From JBCBSP01 sp964550935 (GTDB taxonomy: Bacteria; Pseudomonadota; Alphaproteobacteria; Caulobacterales; Maricaulaceae), in contig CAZKBB010000015.1 in the NCBI GenBank assembly GCA_964550935.1, forward strand, positions 1 through 49,912: 49,912 nt of DNA, in the 5' to 3' direction. Made by a program: the position numbers and the translations under genes. Each line of letters starts with the position of its first letter. Positions within the stretch are counted from its first letter, which is position 1. Below, piece by piece: positions 16,769-24,764 of this stretch. The notes below the pieces were generated by a model that was not told the DNA's origin, ran no database searches, and worked only from the letters and a program-made list of their open reading frames with translations.

Positions 16769-17692
16769 ATGCGAAACACCGACACCCGAACGCGCGCGCC
16801 GGCGGCAAAGCCCGCGCCGGGGCCTTTGGAGTGGGGCGCGCTGTTCGTTCTCGCTCTGGTGTGGGGCACTGCGTTCTGGTTCATCAAGGTCGGCGTGGAG
16901 ACCGCCCCGCCGGCCGGGCTTGCATTTGCGCGCCTGGCGCTCGGAGCGATGGCGCTGGCTGCGTTCGCGCTCGTCTCCGGCAAACGGTTTCCGGCGCTCA
17001 CCGACCGGCGCTGGCTCTGGTTCCTGGCGCTTGGCGCGTTCGGCAATGCGCTGCCCTTCTGGTTGATCGCAGTGGGTCAGCAGACCGTGCCCTCAGGGCT
17101 TGCAGGCATTCTGGTGGGCGCGATGCCGCTGATCACGATCGCCGCGGCGCATTTCGTCATCCCGGCCGAGCGCCTCACCCTGCCCAAGCTGGCCGGCTTC
17201 GTGCTCGGCTTCATCGGCGTGGTCGTGCTGATCGGGCCCAGCGCGCTGGCCGACCTTGGCGGGCCGGCCTTCCTCTCGCAGCTGGCGATCCTGGCGGCTG
17301 CGGCGAGCTACGCCACCAACGCCATCCTCGCCCAGCTGGCGCCGGAGACCCCGCCGCAGGTGTCAGGCGCTTGCATGCTGATCGGCGCCGCGCTTTTGGC
17401 TGCGCCGCTCGGCGTCTACGAGCTCGTCACCGCGGCGAGCGCGCCGAGCCTGGCCTCGGCCGGGGCGATCGTCTGGCTCGGCCTGTTCCCGACCGGGCTC
17501 GCGGCGCTGGTCTACATGAACCTGGTGCGCCGCGCGGGGGCGGGCTTCATCGCGTTGACCAACTACATGGTGCCGGTCGTCGCTGCGCTGACCGGCGCGA
17601 TCGCGGGCGAGCGGCTGGGCCCGGAGGCCTTCGCCGGGCTCGCGATCATTCTCCTCGCACTGGCGATCGCCCGAAGGCGCCGGCGTCTCTGA
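16769..17692 (+). CDS. EamA/DMT-superfamily transporter
   Basis: A 307-residue integral membrane protein with ten predicted helices in two EamA repeats (about 20-150 and 160-300). The first helix carries WGTAFWFIKVG, typical of the RhaT/EamA permeases that export amino acids and other metabolites. ATG 16769 fits best; a GTG seven codons upstream is also possible. Its last 47 bases overlap the 3' end of the convergent thiD gene. Substrate unknown. Confidence 0.88.
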   Translation: MRNTDTRTRAPAAKPAPGPLEWGALFVLALVWGTAFWFIKVGVETAPPAGLAFARLALGAMALAAFALVSGKRFPALTDRRWLWFLALGAFGNALPFWLIAVGQQTVPSGLAGILVGAMPLITIAAAHFVIPAERLTLPKLAGFVLGFIGVVVLIGPSALADLGGPAFLSQLAILAAAASYATNAILAQLAPETPPQVSGACMLIGAALLAAPLGVYELVTAASAPSLASAGAIVWLGLFPTGLAALVYMNLVRRAGAGFIALTNYMVPVVAALTGAIAGERLGPEAFAGLAIILLALAIARRRRRL

Positions 17693-18509
17693 TCGGCCAG
17701 GCGTGATCGACCGGCCCGTGCCCGGCGCCGAAGCCCGGCCCGCGCCGGATCGCCTCGTGCAGATAGTCCCCGGCCTGCTCAACCGCACGATCAAGGCTTA
17801 TGCCTTGCGCGATGAGGGCCGCGCAGGCGCTCGCCAGCGTGCAGCCGGTACCGTGCGTGTGGCGCACGTTGAGGCGCGGGCGCGAGAAGATGCGCATGCC
17901 GTTGCGCGTGACCAGAACGTCGATGATTTCAGCCGAATCAATATGCCCGCCCTTGATCAGCGCGGCCTTGGCGCCGAGCTCCAGAAGCGCCTCGCCGGCG
18001 GCGCGCTGGCCGTCGACGTCCTCGACCTCGATCCCGGTCAGGCGGTGGGCCTCCGGCGCGTTCGGCGTCACGAGATAGCTCAGCGGCGCCAAGCGCCCGC
18101 GCATCGCCGTCATGGCCTCGTCGGGAACGAGGATCGCGCCGGAGGCCGCGACCATCACCGGATCGAGGATCAGCGGCAGGGCGCTCTCCTCCACCGTCCT
18201 GGCGACCGCCTCGATCACGTCGGCGTCGGGCAGCATGCCGGTCTTGATCGCATCCGCGCCGATGTCGGCGAGCACCGCGCGCATCTGACCCTCCACGATC
18301 GCCAGCGGCGCCGGGTGGACGGCCTGAACCTCCACCGTGTTCTGAACCGTGAGCGCGGTGATCGCCGTGGCGGCGTAGCCGCCGAGAACGGTGATGGTCT
18401 TGATGTCGGCCTGGATCCCGGCGCCGCCGCCGGAATCGGACCCGGCCACGACCAAGACGCGTCCGCGCGGCGCGCTCTGATCAAAGGTCGAGGGGTCGGT
18501 GTCGCTCAT
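17646..18509 (-). CDS. thiD: Hydroxymethylpyrimidine/phosphomethylpyrimidine kinase (ThiD)
   Basis: A 287-residue ribokinase-fold kinase that phosphorylates HMP and HMP-P in thiamine synthesis. The N-terminal AGSDSGGGAGIQADIKTI is the ThiD substrate-binding signature; DAIKTGML, LDPVMVA and the C-terminal anion hole GTGCTLASACAA (near residue 220) complete the set. It is monocistronic here and no thiamine riboswitch was seen upstream. The last 15-20 residues run past the usual end and lie in the overlap with the convergent EamA gene. Confidence 0.95.
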   Translation of the reverse strand: MSDTDPSTFDQSAPRGRVLVVAGSDSGGGAGIQADIKTITVLGGYAATAITALTVQNTVEVQAVHPAPLAIVEGQMRAVLADIGADAIKTGMLPDADVIEAVARTVEESALPLILDPVMVAASGAILVPDEAMTAMRGRLAPLSYLVTPNAPEAHRLTGIEVEDVDGQRAAGEALLELGAKAALIKGGHIDSAEIIDVLVTRNGMRIFSRPRLNVRHTHGTGCTLASACAALIAQGISLDRAVEQAGDYLHEAIRRGPGFGAGHGPVDHAWPIRDAGAFGRSPVRGE

Positions 18510-18942
18510 CGAAGGGGCTCCGTCTCAAAAGGGTCGTATGGGCGAGATTTCCGGGGCGTGTTTAGACGCTCCGGCCCGCACGGGCCATCGCCCGTTCGCG
18601 GCCCGCCGAGCTGTGGCGAGAACGCAACAAAGCTGTGTCTGGTTCGCCTCGGTATTGGGTTAACACTGGCGTTAGGCTCGCCATGGGCGTACGGACCACG
18701 CCGCGACAGGCACGTCTTCCGCGCGCCGGTCAAGATCTGGAGATGACCGCACCCATGAACGCGTATTCGAGCTGAACGCGGCGCGCCGGCGACAAGCCGG
18801 ACAAGGCGAGCGCCGCCGCCGGGACTGACGATCCGCGAAACCCGCGGAGCCGCATCCCCGTCGTCCCGCCTGCACCGCACCATCACGCTCACACGCTTCA
18901 GCGCCGCGCGGCCCCTTGTTCTCGGCCGCCACGGGGACGGAC
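18510..18942. other. Intergenic region, no feature recognised
   Basis: 433 bases between the thiD start and the first ABC transporter. I see no conserved open frame, riboswitch core, repeat of the families found elsewhere, or clear terminator. It must hold the divergent promoters of both genes. The last 30 bases (GGCCGCCACGGGGACGGACATGAC) resemble the leader of the second ABC gene at 20975-21000, which shows that the duplication of the ABC genes included the ribosome site. Confidence 0.6.
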
Positions 18943-20763
18943 ATGACAGACTTCACCGACGACCAGAGCCTTGACGACGCCGAGCGCTTGCGCCGGGACG
19001 CCGACGACCCGGCCGCGAAGGGCCGTGTGCTGGCGACCACGAAGGTGCTCGCCTTCCTGTTCCGCCAGTGGGCCCGCCGGCCGTGGTTCTTCGCCGCGCT
19101 TGTGGGCTTCACCCTGCTCGCCACGCTCGCCGACGTGATGATCCCGGTCGCGGCGGGAAACCTGATCGACGCCCTGACCGGCGGCGCGGGCGGCCACTGG
19201 GCGGCCTACACCGTGTTCATCGCGCTGGCCTTCGCGGTCAGCGCGGCGCGCCAGGTCGCGGTGCGCTTCGAGATCCGCTTCTCCTCGGCGAACATGGCCG
19301 ACATGACGAGCGAAACCTTCGCCCGGGTGCAGCGCTTTTCGCTGGACTGGCACGCCAACACCTTCGCCGGCTCGGTCGTGCGCAAGATCACGCGCGGCAT
19401 GTGGGCCTACGACACCGTGACCGCGACGCTGTGGTTCGGGCTGATCCCGTCCGTGCTCGTGATGGTCGGGCTCGGCGTCTACATGTTCTTTACCTGGCCG
19501 CTCGTCGGGCTCTATGCGCTCAGCGTCATCGCGATGTTCATGGCGGTGTCGGTATGGATGTCGGTGGCGTACGTGCGCCCGCAGAACATCCGCTCCAACG
19601 CGATCGATTCAGAACTCGGCGGCGCGATCGCCGATGCGGTCGGCGGCATCGCCAGCGTGAAGAGCTTCGGCGCTGAAGGCCGCGAGGCGGACCGATTCCA
19701 CACCCTCGCCTGGCGCTGGCGGGGAGAAACGAAGAAGACCTGGCTGCGCTTCGTGAACACCTGGCTCGTCCAGATGGTCGCGATCCTTCTGCTGCAGGCC
19801 GGCCTGACGGGGCTCCTGATCCGGCTCTGGGCGCAAGGCGAGGCGACGCCCGGCGCGGTCGTGTTCGCGATCACAGCCTTCCTGACGATGTCAGGGTATA
19901 TGCGCCGCTTCGGCGAAGAAGTGCAGAACGTCCAGCGCGGGCTGGACGAGATTCAGGACCTCGCCAAGTATGCCGAGACGCCCGAACAGGTCGCCGACCG
20001 CCCCGGCGCGCCGGCGTTTCGCCCGGGCGCAGGCGGGATTGGCTTCGACCGGGTGCGCTTCGCCTACGAGAATGCGGCCGCGCCGATCTATGAGGACTTC
20101 TCCCTCGAGATCGCGCCGGGCGAAACGGTGGCGCTCGTCGGCCCGACCGGCGCAGGCAAGTCGACCTTCGTGAAGCTGTTGCAGCGCTTCTATGACGTGC
20201 AGGACGGCGCGGTGCGCATTGATGGTCAGGACGTGCGCTCGGTTACGCAGGCGAGCCTGCGCGCCGCGATCGCCCTGGTGCCCCAGGACCCGGCGCTGTT
20301 CCACCGCACGATCGGGGAGAACATCGCCTACGCCAGGCCCGGCGCGAGCCCGGAAGACATCGTCGAGGCGGCCAGGCGCGCGCGCGCACACGACTTCATC
20401 GCCGCCCTGCCGAAAGGCTATGACACGCTGGTGGGCGAGCGCGGGGTGAAGCTGTCCGGCGGCGAGCGCCAGCGCGTGGCGATCGCGCGGGCGATCCTGG
20501 CCGATGCGCCGATCCTGGTGCTCGACGAGGCGACGTCCTCGCTCGATAACGAGACCGAGCGCGAGGTCCAGGCGGCCATGGCCGAGTTGATGCGCGGGCG
20601 CACCGCGATCGTGATCGCCCACCGGCTCTCCACCATCAAGGACGCCGACCGCATCCTGGTGTTCGACCAGGGCCGCATCGTGGAGCAAGGCCGCCACGCC
20701 GACCTCGCCGCGCGCGATGACGGCCTCTACGCCCGCCTCGCCGCCCTCGCGCAGGCGGGATAG
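18943..20763 (+). CDS. ABC exporter, fused permease-ATPase (tandem copy 1)
   Basis: A 606-residue half-transporter: a six-helix type I exporter domain (about 30-330) followed by an ATPase domain (about 355-600) with Walker A GPTGAGKST, Q-loop ALVPQDPALFHRTI, signature LSGGERQR and Walker B ILVLDEATSSLD. It belongs to the MsbA/lipid-multidrug exporter type; the substrate is unknown. ATG 18943 has GGGGACGG upstream. The next gene is a tandem duplicate whose ATPase domain is identical at the DNA level from Walker A onward, while the membrane domain differs. The two may form a heterodimer. Confidence 0.93.
   Translation: MTDFTDDQSLDDAERLRRDADDPAAKGRVLATTKVLAFLFRQWARRPWFFAALVGFTLLATLADVMIPVAAGNLIDALTGGAGGHWAAYTVFIALAFAVSAARQVAVRFEIRFSSANMADMTSETFARVQRFSLDWHANTFAGSVVRKITRGMWAYDTVTATLWFGLIPSVLVMVGLGVYMFFTWPLVGLYALSVIAMFMAVSVWMSVAYVRPQNIRSNAIDSELGGAIADAVGGIASVKSFGAEGREADRFHTLAWRWRGETKKTWLRFVNTWLVQMVAILLLQAGLTGLLIRLWAQGEATPGAVVFAITAFLTMSGYMRRFGEEVQNVQRGLDEIQDLAKYAETPEQVADRPGAPAFRPGAGGIGFDRVRFAYENAAAPIYEDFSLEIAPGETVALVGPTGAGKSTFVKLLQRFYDVQDGAVRIDGQDVRSVTQASLRAAIALVPQDPALFHRTIGENIAYARPGASPEDIVEAARRARAHDFIAALPKGYDTLVGERGVKLSGGERQRVAIARAILADAPILVLDEATSSLDNETEREVQAAMAELMRGRTAIVIAHRLSTIKDADRILVFDQGRIVEQGRHADLAARDDGLYARLAALAQAG
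20146..20712 (+). repeat. 567-base identical tract, copy 1 (within ABC gene 1)
   Basis: Identical by eye to 22169-22735, offset 2023 bases. It starts at the Thr codon of Walker A (ACCGGCGCAGGCAAG) and runs through signature, Walker B and H-loop to the codons for DLAAR. Beyond it, about 50 further bases differ only at a few positions. The membrane-domain halves of the two genes are clearly diverged, so the tract points to recent gene conversion rather than recent whole-gene duplication. Confidence 0.9.
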
Positions 20764-20995
20764 CCGGTAACCGGCGCGATTACGCTGGAAAACGGCGCGG
20801 GCCTGGGCTAAGACAAACGCACGCTTGGCGTGCATATCGCGCGCACGGCGTGGCGAAGTGTCCGACCCTTGCTTGTTGAAGCGACGAGCGTCGGCGGCGC
20901 GCGGATGTCGTGCAGACACCGCCGGGTGAGCGCCGCCGGGCCGCGGCCGCGCCGGGCTAAGCCCGCTCGCGTCGCGCCGCCATGACGGGACGGAC

Positions 20996-22783
20996 ATGAC
21001 CGATTTCACTTCTGATGCGCAGGACGCGCAGCCGCCGCTTCCGACCAGCCGGGTGCTTGTTTACCTTGCGCGGCAATGGCGCCGCCGGCCGGTCATGTTC
21101 TCGGTGATGGCGACCTGCTCCGCGCTCGGCACGGTCGCGGACGTGTTCATCCCGGTCGCCGCCGGTGGGCTGGTCGACGCGCTCGCGAGCGCGCCGGAGG
21201 ATCGCGCCGAGGCGGGACACTGGCTGGCTTATCTGATCTTCATCTCAGCCGCGCTCGCCGTGGCCGGGTTCCGTCAGGCCGGCATACGCTGCGAGATGCG
21301 CTTCTCCACTGCGAACATGGCCGACATCGTGAGCGAAGCCTTCGCCAAGGTGCAGCGCTTCTCTCTGGACTGGCACGCGAACACATTCGCCGGCTCGATC
21401 GTGCGCAAGGTGACCCGCGGCATGTGGGCCTATGACAGCGCCACGGCGATGCTGTGGTTCGGCGTGATCCCGTCAGTCAGCGTGATGGTGGGCCTGTGCC
21501 TGTACATGCTGTTCACCTGGCCGCTCGTCGGCCTTTATGCGCTGACGATCGTGATCGGCTTCATGATCGGGTCGATCTGGCTGTCGGTGAGCTATGTCCG
21601 CCCGCAGAATATCCGATCCAACACGTTGGATTCAGAGCTGGGCGGGGCGGTCGCGGATTCCGTCGGCTCGATCGCTACGGTGAAGAGCTTCGGGGCCGAG
21701 GCGCGCGAGCTCGACCGGTTCCGCGATCTCGCCTGGCGATGGCGCGAGCAGGCCAAGCGCACTTGGCTGCGTTTCGCCAATGTCTGGCTGTTTCAACAGG
21801 CCTGCGTGTTCGCGCTCCAGGCCGGACTGACAGGGTTTCTCATATCGATGTGGCAACGCGGCGAGGCGACGCCCGGCGCGGTCGTGTTCGCGATCACGGC
21901 CTTCCTGACCATGGCCGGCTATATGCGCCGCTTCGGCGACGAGGTGCAGCAGGTCCAGCGCGGACTGGACGAGATGCAGGATCTCGCCCGCTTCGAGGAC
22001 ACCCTCGAGCAGGTCGCCGACCCCCGGTTCGCGCCGGCCTTCAAGCGCGGCCCCGGCGCGGTGGAGTTCGACCGGGTCACGTTCGGGTACGACAACGCCG
22101 CCGGACCTTTGTATCGCGACTTCTCCCTCAAGATCGCACCGGGCGAGAGCGTCGCTCTGGTCGGGCCCACCGGCGCAGGCAAGTCGACCTTCGTGAAGCT
22201 GTTGCAGCGCTTCTATGACGTGCAGGACGGCGCGGTGCGCATTGATGGTCAGGACGTGCGCTCGGTTACGCAGGCGAGCCTGCGCGCCGCGATCGCCCTG
22301 GTGCCCCAGGACCCGGCGCTGTTCCACCGCACGATCGGGGAGAACATCGCCTACGCCAGGCCCGGCGCGAGCCCGGAAGACATCGTCGAGGCGGCCAGGC
22401 GCGCGCGCGCACACGACTTCATCGCCGCCCTGCCGAAAGGCTATGACACGCTGGTGGGCGAGCGCGGGGTGAAGCTGTCCGGCGGCGAGCGCCAGCGCGT
22501 GGCGATCGCGCGGGCGATCCTGGCCGATGCGCCGATCCTGGTGCTCGACGAGGCGACGTCCTCGCTCGATAACGAGACCGAGCGCGAGGTCCAGGCGGCC
22601 ATGGCCGAGTTGATGCGCGGGCGCACCGCGATCGTGATCGCCCACCGGCTCTCCACCATCAAGGACGCCGACCGCATCCTGGTGTTCGACCAGGGCCGCA
22701 TCGTGGAGCAAGGCCGCCACGCCGACCTCGCCGCGAGAAACGACGGCCTCTACGCCCGCCTCGCCGCCCTCGCGCAGGCGTAA
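20996..22783 (+). CDS. ABC exporter, fused permease-ATPase (tandem copy 2)
   Basis: A 595-residue paralogue of the preceding gene, with the same order of six membrane helices (about 20-320) and ATPase domain (about 345-590). Shared membrane-domain landmarks include FSLDWHANTFAGS and YVRPQNIRSN. The ATPase domain is encoded by DNA identical to copy 1 from Walker A to the end of the H-loop region. The N-terminus is shorter by about a dozen residues. 232 bases separate the genes, enough for a separate promoter. A homodimer or a heterodimer with copy 1 is possible. Confidence 0.93.
   Translation: MTDFTSDAQDAQPPLPTSRVLVYLARQWRRRPVMFSVMATCSALGTVADVFIPVAAGGLVDALASAPEDRAEAGHWLAYLIFISAALAVAGFRQAGIRCEMRFSTANMADIVSEAFAKVQRFSLDWHANTFAGSIVRKVTRGMWAYDSATAMLWFGVIPSVSVMVGLCLYMLFTWPLVGLYALTIVIGFMIGSIWLSVSYVRPQNIRSNTLDSELGGAVADSVGSIATVKSFGAEARELDRFRDLAWRWREQAKRTWLRFANVWLFQQACVFALQAGLTGFLISMWQRGEATPGAVVFAITAFLTMAGYMRRFGDEVQQVQRGLDEMQDLARFEDTLEQVADPRFAPAFKRGPGAVEFDRVTFGYDNAAGPLYRDFSLKIAPGESVALVGPTGAGKSTFVKLLQRFYDVQDGAVRIDGQDVRSVTQASLRAAIALVPQDPALFHRTIGENIAYARPGASPEDIVEAARRARAHDFIAALPKGYDTLVGERGVKLSGGERQRVAIARAILADAPILVLDEATSSLDNETEREVQAAMAELMRGRTAIVIAHRLSTIKDADRILVFDQGRIVEQGRHADLAARNDGLYARLAALAQA
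22169..22735 (+). repeat. 567-base identical tract, copy 2 (within ABC gene 2)
   Basis: Second copy of the tract at 20146-20712. Just upstream the two genes differ at many third positions (for example GGCCCGACC against GGGCCCACC), and just downstream copy 2 has GAGAAACGAC where copy 1 has CGCGATGAC, giving sharp borders at both ends. Confidence 0.9.
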
Positions 22784-22796
22784 GGCTGGCGGAAAC

Positions 22797-23795
22797 TCAA
22801 AACTCCCGCACGATGGACAGGTCGGTGCGCTGGTCAGCGTTTTCGAAGCCGGGTTCAGGCTCGAACTCGTAGCGGTAGCGGTATTTCAGCTCCAGCGACC
22901 AGAGCTCGCCGAGCCCGGTGGAAAGGGTGAAGAGCTGATCGGCGCGCGAGCGATCCGCGAGGAGCACGTCGGTCTCTGACGCGAAGGCGAGCGCGTCGGT
23001 CAGCTGCAGGGCGAGGTCCGAGCCCAGATTGAGGGCGGCCTCGGTCGTCACAGCGCCGGCCTGATTGATGAAGCGCGCGCCCGGACCGGCGCGCAGCGTC
23101 CAGTTCGCGCCCTCCCGCTCGATCGCGCGATAGCCCGCGCCCGCGCCGAGGAAGCCCGTCCAGTCAAAGCCGGACAGCTGGTCCTGCTCGTAGTCGAGCT
23201 GGGCGTAGGCCGTCCAGCGCTCGCCGGTCTCGCGCTCGCCGCGCGCGCCGAACAAGAACGCGTCGCGCCCCACCGCGCCGTCAACCTCGGAGTAGGCGTA
23301 CTCGGTTTTCGCCTCGAAGCCCCATCCGGCCAGCGCGCGCTCCACGCTTAAGCCCAAGACGTAATCCTGTCGGTCTGAATTGCCCGTGTCGAACCGCGCC
23401 GCGAGCGAGGCCCTTCCGGTCCACAGATCCGAGTCCCCGCGCGCCACGGTGCGGGCGGCCGCCACGGGAAGGGCGCGCCAGGCCGGCGCGCCGTCTTGGG
23501 CGCCTTCGTCAGCGCTCCCAGGCGTGCTCGCATCGGCGTCCGGCGCGTTAAGGCCAAGAAGCGCACGCGCCTCGGCCCCGCGCTCGGGCGACAGGGCGGA
23601 CGCCGCCGCCGCGATGTCGCCGGGCGCGGCGGCGAGGCTGAGCACGCGCACGGCGTCGGCGAAGTCGCCCTCGGACCGGCTTTGCGCGGCCGCCTCCAGA
23701 ACGCAGGCGAGCGCGGGGTCGAGCGCGGCGTGGGCGGGTGCTGCGGCGGCGAGCAGCGCGCCGGCGGCCAGGGCCGGTCTGATGAGGACGGTCAT
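22797..23795 (-). CDS. DUF481 outer-membrane beta-barrel protein
   Basis: A 332-residue exported protein. Residues 1-23 are a signal peptide with an AHA-A cleavage site. A low-complexity acidic region (about 70-110) is followed by a beta-barrel of the DUF481/YdiY type: WTGRASLAARFDTGNSDRQDY, YEQDQLSGFDWTGFLGAGAGYRAI and the closing C-terminal aromatic residue (VREF). DUF481 proteins sit in the outer membrane and some are induced by salt; the role here is unknown. It ends 13 bases from the convergent ABC gene. Confidence 0.87.
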   Translation of the reverse strand: MTVLIRPALAAGALLAAAAPAHAALDPALACVLEAAAQSRSEGDFADAVRVLSLAAAPGDIAAAASALSPERGAEARALLGLNAPDADASTPGSADEGAQDGAPAWRALPVAAARTVARGDSDLWTGRASLAARFDTGNSDRQDYVLGLSVERALAGWGFEAKTEYAYSEVDGAVGRDAFLFGARGERETGERWTAYAQLDYEQDQLSGFDWTGFLGAGAGYRAIEREGANWTLRAGPGARFINQAGAVTTEAALNLGSDLALQLTDALAFASETDVLLADRSRADQLFTLSTGLGELWSLELKYRYRYEFEPEPGFENADQRTDLSIVREF

Positions 23796-23916
23796 GTTGC
23801 GGCGTCTCCCCCTGGAGCGGCTGTTTCACACCGGCGGCAACATTGCGTAGGCTTGCTTGGCGTCAACCGTTTCACGCCCCGGGCCGATGGCCCGCGCGCA
23901 GCCAGCGAGGCGAGCC

Positions 23917-24621
23917 ATGAGCGCTGAAGACCGCGCCGCGACCATCACCGAAGAGCTTGTCCCGTCCTGGGCGGGCGATGTCTATTTCGCCGTCGGGCTG
24001 ATCGCGGCCGCGGTCTTCCTGGTGCTGGATCTGTTCACCGGCGCGATGCCGGGCATGGCGATCCTGAAGGCGCTGGGCATCGTGATGCTCGCCGCCTACG
24101 CGCTGTTTCGCGGCGCGCCCTTCGTGGCGCTGGCGCTCGGGTTATCGGCGTGCGGGGACTTCATGCTGGAGCTGGGCGCTGAAGGCCTGACCCTCGGCAT
24201 CGCCTTCTTCGCCGCCGCCCATGTGACCTATCTCGCGATCTTGAGCGCGCGCATCATCCGGGGCGGCTTGCGGCGCGACGGGCTGGTGCTCGCCGCGGCG
24301 CTGTTCGCGTTCGGCGCGGCGATGTGGGTCTGGCTGCGCCCGGGGATGGGCGCGCTGGAGCTCGAAGCGACGGCGTATCTGGCGATCATACTCATCATGG
24401 CGATGGCGGCCGGGCTGGCGCCGGGGCCGCGCCTGATCGTGGCGGGCGCGCTCCTGTTCGTGATCTCGGACTCGATCCTGGCCGCGCGCTGGTTCCAGGA
24501 CGCCTTCATCTTCGAAGGCGCGCTCGACTGGGGCGGGGCCCTGGTGTGGTTCACCTATGCCGCCGCCCAGGCCGGCCTGGCGCGCGGCCTGGCCGAGACG
24601 CAGCCCGCAGCACGCGGCTGA
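23917..24621 (+). CDS. YhhN-family integral membrane protein (lysoplasmalogenase-like)
   Basis: A 234-residue protein with about eight hydrophobic helices. The block LSACGDFMLELG near residue 85 and SDSILAARWF near 185 are the conserved YhhN/TMEM86 motifs; in animals this family hydrolyses lysoplasmalogens. Bacterial function is mostly untested. The frame is open from 23857, but the ATG at 23917 with AGGCGAG upstream is more credible. It is divergent from the DUF481 gene. A purine/pyrimidine hairpin (24635-24665) follows the stop and may be its terminator. Confidence 0.85.
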   Translation: MSAEDRAATITEELVPSWAGDVYFAVGLIAAAVFLVLDLFTGAMPGMAILKALGIVMLAAYALFRGAPFVALALGLSACGDFMLELGAEGLTLGIAFFAAAHVTYLAILSARIIRGGLRRDGLVLAAALFAFGAAMWVWLRPGMGALELEATAYLAIILIMAMAAGLAPGPRLIVAGALLFVISDSILAARWFQDAFIFEGALDWGGALVWFTYAAAQAGLARGLAETQPAARG

Positions 24622-24736
24622 TCGCATAGATGAACCTCTCCCTCTTCGCCTGAGAGGAGGAGAGGACCCGTCCGGTTCGTCCCGGCCGGCGCCTTAATGC
24701 TCTGTAATGTGCAAGTTCGCGTGCGTGCGTTAGTTT

Positions 24737-24755
24737 CCCGATCAAACCAATCGGG
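24737..24755 (+). promoter_or_regulatory. Hairpin overlapping the ribosome site of the tricorn-type gene
   Basis: CCCGAT (24737-24742) can pair with ATCGGG (24750-24755) across a 7-base loop. The right arm contains the first bases of the GGGGAG ribosome-binding site (24753-24758) for the ATG at 24765, so folding could limit translation. Short, so possibly chance. Confidence 0.35.
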
Positions 24756-24764
24756 GAGACTTCC

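Noticed and set aside
18510..18660. Possible thiamine (TPP) riboswitch upstream of thiD
   Set aside because: CTCAAAAGGGT on the plus strand looked suggestive, but the conserved TPP core blocks are absent in order and spacing.
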